Below are positions 1 through 12,104 of a stretch of DNA of 64,000 bases, piece after piece. This DNA comes from Buddleja alternifolia. Taxonomy: Eukaryota > Streptophyta > Magnoliopsida > Lamiales > Scrophulariaceae. The stretch is taken from contig CM033400.1 of the NCBI GenBank assembly GCA_019426215.1, positions 17,034,568 to 17,098,567 on the forward strand. Reading direction: 5' to 3'. A program made the position numbers and the translations under genes. How positions within the stretch are numbered: the stretch's first letter is position 1; every line of letters begins with the position of its first letter. The notes below the pieces were generated by a model. That model was given only the letters and a program-made list of their open reading frames with translations, did no database searches and was not told where the DNA came from.

Positions 1-38
1 AGATTCGATGAATTAGAGGTGACAAATCAGAATGTAAA

Positions 39-205
39 GGGAAGAATATATTCTCCATGCTTTGATGTTAAAGAGAAGAATATATTCTCCATGCTTTGAT
101 GTTAAAGGGAAGAATATATTCTTCATGCTTTGATGTTAAAGGGAAGAATATATTCTCCATGCTTTGATATTAAAGGGAAGAATATATTCTCCATGTTTTG
201 ATAAA
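39..205. repeat. 34-bp tandem repeat, about five copies
   Basis: A 34-bp unit is repeated head to tail about five times with a few substitutions; the last copy is degenerate. Each unit contains the perfect 12-bp palindrome AGAATATATTCT. The sixth partial copy fades into the following AT-rich sequence. Its position at the edge of LTR-like sequence suggests it belongs to a retrotransposon, but the window starts here and this cannot be shown. Confidence 0.85.
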
Positions 206-967
206 CGAAAAGAGAATATATTCTCTCTATGATTATGTCATCTTTTCATTGCCTATATATATGTCTTGCAAGAGTTGAAGAAGGACAACAAAAACAAAAA
301 GAAAACAAAGAGAAGAGAGTTAAAAAAAATAGTATTTTCAAGTTTTATGCTTACAATTATGAGTAGCTAAGTTTTTATTTCGATTCAAGGGAGTTCATTT
401 TGATTCACATGTTGTGAGACACGGAGCTTCATCTATCTATCTACGGTTTGATTATCTTTTGTTTCTTATTCTTAATGTTCATGCTTGTTTAGATAATAAT
501 CTAAGGTGCACATTAGTTGATTATCTATTACAATCTATTGCTAACAAATCTTCATAATCCGTAATTGTTATGTTTGATTTATGCATGTAGCAATTAGGTT
601 TTCATGATTAGGATCCCAATTTTCGTTGATAACCTAAGGGAAACATTAGAGTAAATTAAATAGTTGGCGCTTGCTTAAACTATTGTTTATCCTTAGTCGC
701 TTCTAATTCGTTATGCTATTATTAACATGATTAGGATTGCTTAATACCGAGTCAGTTGATAATAAGAATTTAACCGGGTGCTGGGCTTTGGTTAATGATA
801 TACGGAAGTTAATAGGGATATAAATAGCTGGTTATTTATGTTCTTGGCTAAGTAATCAAAGAATAGATAGTATTTTAGGTGTCTATGATCAACTTGAATT
901 GAAGAACGAACTATCCTTGAATCGATGCTTTACATTTATTGAACTTCCTATTTAATTCCTGTCATTA
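206..967. other. Unassigned AT-rich sequence, possibly LTR or leader
   Basis: No coding sequence is visible. The texture (long AT-rich stretches with scattered phrases resembling those of the Athila-like LTR near 53.2-53.8 kb) suggests the end of an LTR or a retrotransposon leader. No primer binding site or TG...CA boundary could be placed. It joins the broken end of copia element 1. Confidence 0.25.
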
Positions 968-3763
968 TTAATTTATCAAACAAACCTCCCCATTGAATAT
1001 TATTTTGATCAACCAATCTCTAGGGTTCGACCTGGACTTACGAGTACTACATATTCTTGTGAGAACAGTAATTATATTTTGGTGCATTCGACACGTACCA
1101 CATAACAAACCCATTTTAGATTCATTTTTAGCAACAAAACATGTTGGGTTGTTATCAAGTGTTGAACCCCAATCTACCAAATATACGTTGTTAATTCTTT
1201 TTCCTTTCAATTTAGTAGACTTAGTCTTAGCGTCGTTTATATAGCAACAACCACTTGAGAATATGACTTCAAAGCCTTTATCACAAAATTGACTTATGCT
1301 TAATAAATTGTGCTTCAGACCCTCAACATAATAAACATCATTTATCATGATGTTCCCCCTATGCACAGTACCTATACCTTTGGTTTTTTACCTTTGGAGT
1401 TGTCACCAAATACAACCTGCGGACCATTGGCAGCTTGATAGTTGATCAGAAGATCTTTGGAACCAGTCATGTGCCTTGACGATCCACTATCAAAGTACCA
1501 TACAGGTGTATTGGCTCTAGCTCTAGGTACCTGCAATCAAAAGGGAAGTTCTATTTTTGTTCAGGTACCCATTGTTGCTTGGGTCCTTTAACATTAGTAA
1601 CTTTGTTAGTTTGAATTAGAATTTTAGGAACCCATATTTGCCTAGTCTTCATTGTAGGAATACTGACCTTTTTGGGTTTCACAACGTGTTGTGTGTACTT
1701 TTTGGGTGTATAATAATATCCTCGATTATAATGATAGTCATAATCATAGTCATAATCATAATCATCATAGTACCGATAATATGATCTTGACTGTCTTGGA
1801 TATTGACGCTGGTATTTCCTTGGCGCTGGCTTGGGTTGCACTTTTGGTACTGGACGCTTAGCGCTTGATTCATAGTGGTCAGTCTTATCTTTAGCATTTT
1901 TAGCGTTTGGATAAACCCGTCTTTGTGAATCATTTGCCTTAGCCTTACCCTTGCCTGAGTTAGCTTTGACTTTCTCATTTGGCCTCTTACCATTGTTACT
2001 GGGTTCATTTTGAGTTTGACCTTGTGAACCTTTTTCAACAAAGATAACACCCTTTCCTTTGTTGTTTGCTGTAACATTAGATTGATTGGATTGTTTACCG
2101 AGTTTATAGCATCCTAAACCGGTCTTCTCACCAAATAATCTAGTTACTTCAGTCACATTATCCAACTTTTTAGAAGCTTTTGATAATGATGAGATGAGTT
2201 GCTCTGATTTAGCAAGTCTAGCAATTAGATCAGCTTCTCTCTTGACTATTATATCAAGATCGCTTTTTAATTGAATGATTTCACTCTCAAGCGATTGGTT
2301 CTTCTCAATGCATTGTTGCTGAGCTCGCAACTCTGCTTTGAGCGTCACTTTATCTCTTGTGAGTGATGAGATAATAGCGAGATCATTTTGATATATTTTG
2401 GCGGCTTCTTGACATTCATTGTAGTATTCTTTGACTTTGTCAAGTAATTCATCATAAGAAAGAGGAATAGACAATTCATTGATTACCTCAGGAGACGCTT
2501 CATCATCTCTGGCCATGAGACATATGAGCCCTGAGTCATCTAATGGCTCATCATCGTCGCTACTTTCTTCTGATGATTCTAAATCTTCAGGTGCGGATGC
2601 TGGTTCTGATTTCGCTAGCAAACCTTGTTGACGAAGGTTGCTCTTGAATTGGTTTCTATCCAAGTAATCCTGCCTTGAGGGCTTGGATACGTTTGGATAA
2701 GGGCAGTTACCTGGTAGTGCCCTGGTTTTCAGCAATTGTAACAAAGATTAGTTTTCATTTTTTGTTCATTTGTTAACCTTGCAATGTGTGGTTTTGAGAC
2801 CACTGGAGCTGGGAGATTTTGAGTAGATGCTTGGTACTGAACAGGCGCTTGGGGTGAAGGAACAGAATACTGAGGCGCATGAAGCTGTTGTTGCATCGGA
2901 GAAGGTGCTTGATATGAACTTTGTCCTTGATTATTAAAACCTTTTCCTTTCTTTTCATATCTCAAGAACTTCCTGAACCTATTCAACAGAGCTAATTCCT
3001 TTTCTTCATTGATATCTAAATTCTTTCCTTTATTCCCCGATTTGCCTTAGATTGATGCTATAAGCACTCCAGATTCAATCACCAGACTACTCACAACATC
3101 ACTAGCAGAATTCAACTCGAACTCAAATGCCTTGAGCTCTGAAAAGGCGTCTTCTGGAGTTAGCAGATCCAGCATATTTGATTCTCTCATAGCGGTTGTC
3201 TTCATCAAGAATTTACTTGGTAAACTTCTAAAGATCTTAACCACCATTTCTCGATTCTGAAAATCCATTCCCAACAAAGTAAGTTCTGTAACTAGAGCTG
3301 TAAATCTTATATCTAATTGCTCTAAAGTTTCATTGGGTAGCATCTTAAATCCGTTAAACTTTTCCTTGGCAATGGAAAGTTTGTTTTCTTTGATCTGAGT
3401 TGAGCCACCACAGATTGTAGCCAACTTATCCCATATTTCGTTAGTGGTTTTGCAAGACTTGATCTTGTTGAATAAGTTGTCATTATCACCAATAGCCGTA
3501 TATAGAGCGTTACGACCAACATTGTCCAAATTAGCTCTTCGACGCTCATCTGGAGACCATTCTTGTTTTGGTTTCTCAACGTAACCATCGGGAGTTTCTT
3601 CCGTGGCTCCAGACGCTCTTCTGATAACTTTATATATTTTGATTGGCCCATCTGAAATAATATCACACATGTCATCATCACATGAACAGAGATATGTAAA
3701 TGCTTTGACTGTCCATGTGTCAAAATTTGACTCAGTTCGTTTGGGAACTTTAGCAAATGCCAT
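968..3763 (-). pseudogene. Copia element 1 gag-protease remnant
   Basis: Translation starts at the ATG at 3763. Residues about 1-235 form a UBN2-type copia gag domain. A stop near 3050 and frame changes follow. A zinc knuckle of the form CYNC...GHY...NCP near 2700-2750 is split by a stop and a +1 shift. Next come an acidic segment, a heptad-like coiled coil (about 2150-2450) ending in the conserved GEKTGLGC phrase, and a basic, Tyr/Asp-rich tail. A further frame at 1370-1520 encodes the protease signature WYFDSGSSRHMTG, with the catalytic D-S-G present. Pre-integrase sequence (VYYVEGLKHNLLSISQ) follows and then decays. The coding order is normal for plant copia elements, but the chain is interrupted at least three times, so no product is expected. 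Confidence 0.85.
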
Positions 3764-3849
3764 ATCGAAAATTTTAAAAGCAACTAGATTTTGAAAAAGG
3801 ATCTAAACAAGCAGTTATGTTTGGAAATTTTAAAATTTCAATTTTAACA

Positions 3850-3861
3850 GCTCTGATACCA
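3850..3861 (-). other. Primer binding site of copia element 1
   Basis: The minus strand reads TGGTATCAGAGC, the usual plant copia site complementary to the 3' end of initiator tRNA-Met. It lies two bases inside the LTR end. This fixes the strand of the element and the LTR boundary. Confidence 0.9.
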
Positions 3862-3863
3862 CT

Positions 3864-5399
3864 TGTTGGTCCCAAGTAGCATACGAAAGGGTCTACAAGG
3901 GGAGGGGTTGAATAGACCCTGAAGTCTTTTTCGACTTCAAAAAATTTCGTACTAAAATGGTTTTTGGACGCTTGAAAAAGTAGACGCTTGAATTGTCTAA
4001 CGCTTGACTTAAGCGTTCACTTAAAATATAGGCGCTTTGGTGAAGCGTCTAACGAAGACTATTTTTATAAAGTTAACTTAGATTTCAAGAATTGAATACT
4101 ATAACCGAGTAGATTTAAGCGTTCACTTCTTTGATCAGTGTTAGCACAGCGGAATGATTTTTGTAGTCTTCTTTTAAAAGCTTTAGCGTCACAAGAAATT
4201 TCTTAGTTGCTTAGCTTTTGATTGTGTTTTACTTAATCAGTTTATGCAATGATATGATAGTTAAAGGAATTGACTGAAAAGTAAATGACACAATATTTGT
4301 AAGGTTCGTTGGGTGGTGTAATCCCAACTACGTCCTTCTTCTCCTCGAACACTTGGAGGCAATCCACTAAAATGATTCTCAAAGAATCACACAGAATCTT
4401 CTACAAATTAGGGAGAGATGGATGTCGATGACTTGAGCTCCTTGATCACACAGATTTCTGCTCCAAATCACTTCAATCCCCTTGCTTCTTTCACCCAGAA
4501 ATATGGCAAGTATCCAACTTCGACTTCACACAGATCGCGAGGCTTGGGTAGGGGTTTTTCTAAAAGGCTTTGTTTGATTTTGATGAAGTTCAAACAACTG
4601 GAAATATCTCAGTAGTAATGTAGTTTCTTCGAAAAGAATGTTTGAGATATTGGCTTGACTGTCTCAGGATTTGAAGAAAAGCAAAGAGAATAATTTCTTG
4701 AAAGTTTGGTTTTTCTGAGATTGTAAGGAATGAGACTTCAATGCAACAGCAATTCGACTTGATAATTGTTCTCTATATTTGACTTGTTGTTGGAGTCCTA
4801 TTTATAGACATTCTTGGAAAAAGTGTCCGTTTGACACATGCAAGGGCGCGTGTCTCTCACTTTCGCGAGTGAACAACTTTTGTCTTTTTTCCTGAAAATC
4901 TGCTGCACAAAAGTTGGTGCTGTAGTCTTTGTATAGTTGACAGTCCAATAGGGTGGCTTCTCCGTACGTCTGAAAGTGCTTATCACATTTAATGCTCTTA
5001 TCAGCATTTACTGCATTTGAATTAGATGTCCGTTGGTATTTAATGCTTTGAGAGTATTTGCATTAAAACTTCTTCTAGACTTAGAAATAAATTCAGGTGA
5101 AATTACTTCTGTCCTATAGGGTAACGCTTGATATAGCTGGTCAATTTGGACGCTTGGAGACTTTATCTTCATTCAGAAATCAGGCGCTTGAGTCTTCGAA
5201 CTTTATCACTGATAAACTGACTCAGAAATTATCAGACGCTTAGCCTAAGACTACTTAGCCTAACACTCTAGAACGAATATAAAACAAAGCCTATTACAAA
5301 TCTAACATTTCAAAGCTGAAAAACAAACTTACATAATTTTGGGGTCTAACAAAGGTCCTAATTGTCATCATCAAAACATCTAACATAAAATTCCTAACA
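3864..5399 (-). repeat. 5' LTR of copia element 1 (1536 bp)
   Basis: On the plus strand it starts TGTTGGTCCC and ends TTCCTAACA, giving the inverted TGTT/AACA termini of an LTR. The boundary toward gag is fixed by the primer binding site. It contains tracts with the word GACGCTT or its complement repeated many times (for example 3960-4050 and 5130-5240). It differs in sequence from the other copia LTRs in the window. No partner LTR is present. Confidence 0.85.
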
Positions 5400-5567
5400 G
5401 ATGCCAATGATGATTCCCAATTTTCACATGGGAGTGTGGGATTCGAAAAATGCAGTGGAAGCCAAGATAAATTTTAAGTCCTTAATTTTTCTTGGTTAAG
5501 TCAAAATAAGTAATCTAATAAATCTGGTTTATTTCTGCAATCATTTTCTCGGTTGTCTCTCTCAAAT

Positions 5568-6066
5568 ATGACAAACCCACTTTCAATTCTACTCGAAAAG
5601 AATACTCTAACTGGACCCAATTATGTGGATTGGCTTAGAAATTTGAGGATTGTCCTCAATATGGAATCACTGGGATACGTTTTAGAGGCTGATATCCACC
5701 ATGAATGCCACCCTTCAAACTGACTTAATCTTGTAGTCTCTTCCTAATTCCTTCTCCCAATTTGTGGTTAACTTTAACTGCAATGAGATAGAGTGCAATT
5801 TCGCTGGGCTAATGAACAAGTTGGTTACTGCACAATCTCAAATGAAACCAAAGGGAAAGGAAACTACCTTGGTCATCTCTTCTGGACCCAAAAAGTCTAA
5901 GAAGAAGAACAGCAAGAAAAAGTCTGGCGAGCTTGAAGCTCAAGGAGGTACCAAGAAGGGTAAGGGAAAGGCTCAAGGGTTTTACAAGAGCAAAGGACCT
6001 AAGAAATGGATAGATGTCTCGAGTGCGGTGAGCTTGGCCACTAGAAGAGAAACTGTCCCAAATTAG
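5568..6066 (+). pseudogene. Copia element 2 gag with internal deletion
   Basis: The ATG at 5568 opens a gag beginning MTNPLSILLEKNTLTGPNY, a common plant copia gag start. After the GYVLEAD phrase the sequence jumps at 5697/5698 to the region that lies about 313 bp further on in the related gag at 63.3-63.9 kb, and a stop follows. Downstream is a lysine-rich segment (5850-6000). The KKWIDVS lead-in to the zinc knuckle is present, but the CCHC residues have been lost. Confidence 0.85.
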
Positions 6067-6116
6067 GCAAAGGCGCACAAGGTATAGAACTATTAGTTTT
6101 TGAAACTAACTGTTCT

Positions 6117-9100
6117 ATGACCGTATTTTCTACTTCGTGGATTCTGGACTCAGGGGCTAGTGCCCATGTTTGTTGTTTGGATCAGGATCTACAGAGAAGT
6201 AGAAAGTTGGGCCGAGAAGAAGTGATGATCAAAGTAGGCAGCGGGGAAAGCGTCGCAGCTACTAGGATCAGATCTACTTCTCTTTATTTGAATTCTGGAC
6301 ATTTACTGTTTTTAGATAATGTTTTGGTTTTGCCCAAGGGGCTTAAGAACATTTTATCTATTCCTATCTTAGTTAAGATTGGATATACATTCCGTTTTTC
6401 TAAATTAAATTGCGACATTTATTATGGAAATAAATTAGTTGGCAATGCATGTTTAGTTAATGGTTTGTATTATTTAAATGTCCGTAATTCATCTGATGTT
6501 AATTTCGTAACTCGTAAACGTGGTAGGCAAGAAACTAACTTAAGACTCAAGTGGCATCTTAGGCTAGGCCATGCCGGAGAGCACAAGATCCACAAAATGG
6601 AAAAAGATGGGCTTTTAAGCTCACTAGGGTCGAACCCTTCCTACATGTGAATCATGTCTCTTAGGCAAGATGGCTAGATCCCCCTTCACAGGGACTTTTG
6701 AAAGGGCTACGCAAGTCTTAGGATTAGTGCATACCGACGTCTGCGGACCATTTGGAGAAATGGCTTGTGGAGGTTTCTACTACTTCATCACTTTCACTGA
6801 CGACCATTCAAGATTTGGTCTAGTGTATCTGATGAAGGAAAAGTCTAAATCCTTTGAAAGATTTAAAGAGTTCAAGGCCATAGTAGAAAATCAAACTGGG
6901 CAAAATATAAAAACTCTACGATCGGATCGCGGGGGAGAATATATGAGTGCCGAGTTTGATGAATTCCTAAGACAACAAGGAATAATGTTACAACTAACAC
7001 CACCAACAACTTCTCAACTGAATGGAGTAGCCGAGCGAAGGAATTGAACACTGTTGGATATGGTTCATTCCATGCTTAGTTACACTGATTTACCCATTTC
7101 GTTGTGGGGATACGCGCTCCTTACCGTTGCTCATGTTTTGAACAGGTGTTCCTCCAAATCCATTCCTAAAACTCCGCATGAGATGTGGAATAATAGGAAA
7201 CCGAGTCTTAATCATATTAAGATTTGGGGATGCCCCGCTTATGTCAAGAACACTAAAGTGGAGAAATTGGAGGCAAGATCCCTAATGGGACGTTTCATTG
7301 GTTATCCTGAAGATTCCATAGGATTCTTCTTTTAACTGCATGATGATCAAAGAATCATCATGGCCCTACAAGCTCACTTCCTTGAGGATGAGTTCATCTT
7401 GGAAGGGGGCAAAGGTAGGAAAATTGTTCTAGTAGAACAAAATGAAACTCCCTCAAATACATTTGTTCAAGAACCGAGGCCTGAACCTATAGTAGCACAA
7501 CCACCACGTAGATCTGGTAGAATACCGCATGAACCTAAGAGGTATGGGTATCTACTGCAGGGGAAGCGAGAGCTTCACATTGTAGTACAAGAAGGTCATG
7601 AAGATGATCCTTGTACCTATGATCAAGCGATGGTGGATGTCGACGCTTCAAGATGGCGAAAAGCCATGGAAATAGAAATGGACTCTATGCAATCGAACCA
7701 TGTCTGGACTTTAGTAGATCGTCTTGAAGGTATAAAACCTATAGGATGTAAGTGGATCTACAAAAGAAAGATAGGTAGCGATGGCAAGGTTAACACCTTT
7801 AAAGCCAGGCTCGTAGCGAAAGGGTATAGTCAAAGAGAAGGAATTGACTATCAAGAAATCTTTTCACCCATGGCTATGATAAAGTCCATACGAATTCTGT
7901 TATCCATAGCTGCATACTTAGATTATGAGATATGGCAAATGGATGTCAAAATGGCTTTTCTAAATGGATTCCTCGAGGAGTATATCTATATGGAACAGCC
8001 AAAGGGTTTTGTGTCTGTGTCCGATATCCATAAAGTATGTAAACTTGAGAGGTCCATTTACGGTCTCAAGCAAGCATCTAGAAACTGGAATCTCTGTTTT
8101 GATGAAGAAGTTAAGGGATATGGCTTCATCAAGAACGAAGATAAACCATGTGTCTACAAGAAGACTAGTGGGAGCAAACTCTCGTTCTTAGTACTATATG
8201 TGGATGACATTCTACTTATAGGAAATGACGTAGGAATGCTCACCACTATCAAGAAATGGCTTTCGAGTACGTTTTTCATGAAAGACTTGGGAGAAGCCAA
8301 ATACATTCTAGGAATTCGTATCTACAGGGATAGAACAAATAGAATGATAGGCCTCTCTCAAGCCCTTTACTTAGAAAAGGTCCTAAAGAGGTTTAGGATG
8401 GACAACTCTAAGAAAGGGTTTCATCCTATAAGGCGTGGAGTACACTTATCCAAGTCTATGTGTCCTTAAAGTGAGGAAGATAGACAAGAGATGAGTAATG
8501 TACCCTATGCTTTTGCAGTTGGTAGCCTGATGTATGCAATGTTGTGTACTAGACTCGACATTGCCTATGTTGTGAGAGTGGTGAGTCGATTTCAGGCAAA
8601 CCCAGGAAAGGAACATTGGATAGCTGTGAAGAATATCCTAAAGTATCTGAAAAGAACTAAGGATATGATTCTCATCTATGGAGGTGGAGACCTGAAGATG
8701 GAAGGTTATTTTGATTCAGACTTTCAGTCTGATTTTGATGACCAAAAATCCACTTCAGGGTTTGTTTTTACTCTCAATGGTGGAGCGGTGTCTTGAAAGA
8801 GCTCCAAGCAAAGCACAACCGCTGATTCCACCACTGAAGCAGAGTATTTTGCAGCCTCAGAGGCAGGGAAAGAATCTATTTGGATGAGGAAGTTTCTTGA
8901 AGAACTTGGAACGGTCCCTAGTGCTCAGCTCCCGTTGCCACTTTATTTTGATAACAATGGAGCGATAGCGCAAGCCAAGGAACCGAGGTCTCATAACAAA
9001 TCCAAACATATTGAGAGAATATTTCACATCATCAGGGACATCGTTGGCAGTGGAGAGATAGCAGTGCAGAAAATAGCCTCAGCTGACAATATAGCTGACC

Positions 9101-9183
9101 CGTTCACCAAACCACTAACTCAGGTTATTTTGGACCAACACCTGGAAAGGATGGGTATTAGATACCACAATGAGTGGCATTGA
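6117..9183 (+). pseudogene. Copia element 2 pol (protease-integrase-RT-RNase H)
   Basis: Domains in order are: protease with WILDSGASAHV (6141-6175); pre-integrase with HLRLGHAGEHK (6550-6590); integrase core with HTDVCGPF, LRSDRGGEY and GVAERRN, carrying the D, D and E residues (6720-7047); reverse transcriptase with KARLVAKGYSQ, QMDVKMAFLNG and the catalytic LYVDDILL (7730-8240); RNase H with STTEAEYFAASEA, KSKHIERIFHIIRD and ADNIADPFTKPL (8690-9183). Stops interrupt it after SNPSYM (6648), directly after the integrase E (7045), near 7335, at 8467 and in RNase H at 8796. The catalytic residues are otherwise preserved, which suggests relatively recent decay. Confidence 0.92.
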
Positions 9184-9187
9184 GTCC

Positions 9188-9198
9188 AAGTGGGAGAT
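9188..9198 (+). other. Polypurine tract of copia element 2
   Basis: AAGTGGGAGAT lies 3 bp past the pol stop and immediately before TGTTAGG, the first bases of the 3' LTR. The same purine tract precedes the LTR of the minus-strand element at 45.7 kb. Confidence 0.85.
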
Positions 9199-10420
9199 TG
9201 TTAGGATTATGCCCTCAGATGCCATAGAGGATAGAATGTATAGGGCATATATCTTGTATTGAACTTAAACTCTTCTTAAATAAAAGGCATTATTGAGTTT
9301 TCATGTAATTCTTATCTGCATCTATAAGTTGTGTAAAACGTTTTATCCATGTTTTCAGTGCGATCCCTCTACTTCCTATGGGATAGGAAGATTGGCACTA
9401 GAGAGATCGATCTTGATTACTAAAATAAGTTCGCAAGTAATATGAAGTCTTTAATGGACAAATAAAGACTTCGAAGATTGTAGACACGTCAGTGGAACTG
9501 ATATGTTCGAACACGATTCACATCGGTTCTGTCACATGGGTTTTCACTCTGTGACTGTCAATGACAGAACTAATTATGCGTAATACGTATATGTGAACCT
9601 TTGACCTGAAGTATCAGGCTGAAGATGCACTTGTGACGTTAAGTCTTTCACTAGAGTAGTTAGACCCAATTCACCCTTTGGTGGGGTCAACCTCGAAATG
9701 AGGACTTGATGGGCAAGTGGTAATCTTAGCAGATATCTAACATGAGATTTGTTCTTTCATAAGTGAATGAGTATGTACCCTATGTAATTATAGATAAATA
9801 GATATCAAAGTCTTTGGCCAAAGCAACCGAGACGATTGTGCTTGGCACTAAATCAATCTCAATGATCTTGTATTTATTATGATTTATACATATGGTCAAG
9901 TCCAGTGAGTTTGACATAACCATGACTCTCACTTGACCGGGGAACGTGAACAAACGGTTTATACAGATACGATATTTACGTTTGGAAGGTTTCGAAATGA
10001 TCCTATCATTCGTTTTCGTTTGGGTTACGAAGTGGGCCACGTGACTGGCTAGGTGTTACCCACTTCCTTTGGTTTCCTTTCATTGCCAAACGAAACGAAC
10101 CTAAAGAGTCGCGCTAAAGGATTGACAAAGAAAAATGAAGAAAAAGGAATTTCTATTATTTCTTCTGGGAGTTTTAATTTATTGAATAAATTAAATAATT
10201 AATTATTCATTTGATGAAATAATTAATTATAATGATAAGATTAATTATTAATTAATTTCCCTGTGAAATATATTAATGAATTAATTTATCTAATTAATTT
10301 GGCTATTTAATTAATTAATTAATTTTATTGGTATAATAAAGTATTAATTGAAATAAGAAATTAATTAAACAAAACAAATCCCCGGGCTAAATAAGGAGTC
10401 CAATTGGACGCCTATGAATA
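9199..10420 (+). repeat. 3' LTR of copia element 2, 3'-truncated
   Basis: It starts TGTTAGGATTATGCCCTC and follows the same sequence as the LTRs at 37.6, 42.3, 42.5-45.7, 57.3, 58.4 and 61.8-62.8 kb. Shared phrases include CAATTCACCC, GGTGGGGTCAACCTCGAA, TCTTTGGCCAAAG and GAGTCGCGCTA. Similarity runs through the AT-rich block and ends around the GCCTATGA phrase near 10420, so the last roughly 350 bp (R/U5) are missing. A target duplication cannot be checked. Confidence 0.85.
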
Positions 10421-10643
10421 ATTATTTTGTATATATTAAAAAAAATTAAGATATATATATATATTATAGATATATTGATTAAACACATGCCATGATTAAA
10501 TTTTATTACTTAAATAAAGAAATATATTATGACAAAGTATTATATACCAAAAAGTGGGACGTGATAGTGATATACTAGGAAGTCAATAAATTCACATTAT
10601 TTTATTATTGATTTTTTTTGTTGTTGTAGAATTTGTTTTGGGT

Positions 10644-10676
<33 letters not shown>

Positions 10677-10739
10677 ATTTATTAAAAATAATCAAATTCA
10701 TTATACTAATTCATGATGTCTAAAAGATATGATTATATT
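10421..10739. other. AT-rich spacer with CA/TA microsatellite
   Basis: No coding potential is visible. A compound (CA)n-(TA)n microsatellite occupies 10643-10676. Short A/T runs fill the remainder. Confidence 0.7.
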
Positions 10740-11240
10740 CTGTGATCCACAGATACTAATACGATACGACACAGATATGAAATACGACAAATCTCAAAAT
10801 TTTAAGATACGATACGTTGAGAATATGTGTATGTATATGCAAGTAATATTAAAAGTAGAATTGTATATGCAAGTAATATTAAAAGTAGAATTGATTCAAT
10901 AGATTCATTAAAATATATTAATTTTTGTCAAGTTTTTTAAATCTATTTATCATGTGCTTAACTTTTATGTTTTCAGTATTAACAAATGACCAAAAATATT
11001 ATCTTTTTCCTATTTTAGTCTTAAAAATATGGTATAATATTAAAAAAATTACTCTATCTAGTATTCAAGACGTGTCAGATACTTCAAATTTTGTATCAGA
11101 TATGGTATCCAGAATTTTCTCTTTTTTTCTTTTTCTTCAGACACTTAAAAAATGGTACAAACTCGGTATCTGGGAGCATCTGTACGGGATACAGGTACAT
11201 ACTGCACTGGATCATTTTTAGAAGTATCTGTGGATCATAG
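10740..11240. mobile_element. hAT-type MITE, 501 bp
   Basis: Terminal inverted repeats of 18 bp (CTGTGATCCACAGATACT at the left; the right end reads CTATGATCCACAGATACT in reverse complement) are flanked by a perfect 8-bp target duplication ATTATATT at 10732-10739 and 11241-11248. An 8-bp duplication with short termini is the hAT pattern. No transposase is encoded. The interior carries many GATAC/GTATC words and a 30-bp tandem duplication. Confidence 0.8.
10833..10892. repeat. 30-bp perfect tandem duplication inside the hAT MITE
   Basis: Two identical 30-bp copies lie side by side. The lack of substitutions suggests a recent slippage event after the element inserted. Confidence 0.9.
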
Positions 11241-11692
11241 ATTATATTGTTACGTATTTTTACGCATTTTATATTTCTGCACAGGTGTGTACGTATATAC
11301 GCACGATCACACATGCATACATCAAACGTATGTTGTACGAATCGTAGTTAGTAAAATGTGGGACATGTATTAAACATCCTATTATATATACAAGCACATC
11401 CTATTTTACAGAAAAATATGTTCAAAAAATGGTAATGAAAAAATATGTACCTTTATATTGTACGCGTATTAAATGTTTAATAATAAAAAATATGAAAGGT
11501 AAAAGATGATATATTTCAATGAAATTTATCAAATAATATATATTTATAACTTAGCAAATTATATCTACATGCCCACATACACAGTTTCGGTGACAAAAAC
11601 TTGAGAAACTAAGCAAACTTTTTTCTAAATTTTAGTATGGAAAATATTGTGTTCAAAACTTTAAAAGATGTCATTGTCTTTTAAAGAAATTA
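11241..11692. other. Intergenic spacer
   Basis: AT-rich sequence with no supported gene. Short reading frames here lack domain similarity. It lies between the hAT and PIF-type MITEs. Confidence 0.6.
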
Positions 11693-12104
11693 GGCTCTAT
11701 TTGGATGTGTTTTCAATTCATTTTCAACCGTCATTTTCAAAAATGTATGGAAGAATAAGTTTTTTGATTTTCATGTGAAAAAAGTGAGAAAAGTAGGTGT
11801 GTTTGGTTGTGTTTTTTAAAGTGTTGAAATTAGTGATTGGCGATATGTGAAATGATTGAAAAGTAATAATTAGATGATAGAAGAGGATAGAGAAGGGTTA
11901 AAGAAGAAGATATAAGAGGTACAGAAAAGTGATAAAATGAAAGTGAGAGAAAAGTGATGTGATATGTAAGTTTGAAAGAATGATTGAAATTCATTGGGAA
12001 CGTAAATGTGAAAATGAGAATGAGAATATTTTCAGTGTACATTTTCATTTTCATATGAAAATGAAAATGAAAAAAGAGGATTGCAAACACAGGCAAACAT
12101 AGCC
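11693..12104. mobile_element. PIF/Harbinger-type (Tourist-like) MITE, 412 bp
   Basis: The left end reads GGCTCTATTTGGATGTGTTT and the right end, in reverse complement, GGCTATGTTTGCCTGTGTTT: about 20 bp of imperfect terminal repeats. TTA flanks both sides (11690-11692 and 12105-12107), the preferred PIF/Harbinger target duplication. The interior is purine-biased with no transposase. Confidence 0.75.

Larger units (their letters stand above)
968..5399 (-). mobile_element. Truncated Ty1/copia element 1 (5' LTR, gag, protease)
   Basis: Read on the minus strand, the element has a complete 5' LTR, a tRNA-Met type primer binding site, a long gag and the protease/pre-integrase start. It then breaks off before the integrase core. 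Integrase, reverse transcriptase, RNase H and 3' LTR are absent. The LTR abuts the leader of copia element 2 at 5399/5400, so element 1 probably inserted there and later lost its 3' half together with the upstream part of element 2. Confidence 0.8.
5400..10420 (+). mobile_element. Ty1/copia element 2, gag-pol plus truncated 3' LTR
   Basis: Leader, gag, protease, integrase, reverse transcriptase, RNase H, polypurine tract and most of a 3' LTR follow in order on the plus strand. The leader matches that of the element at 62.8-63.9 kb from its word GATGCCAATGATG onward. The upstream leader, primer site and 5' LTR are missing because element 1 sits there. In-frame stops and a gag deletion make it non-autonomous. 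Confidence 0.9.

Noticed and set aside
1..240. Possible CRISPR-like array
   Set aside because: The repeat units are directly adjacent with no spacers, and the context is a plant nuclear genome.
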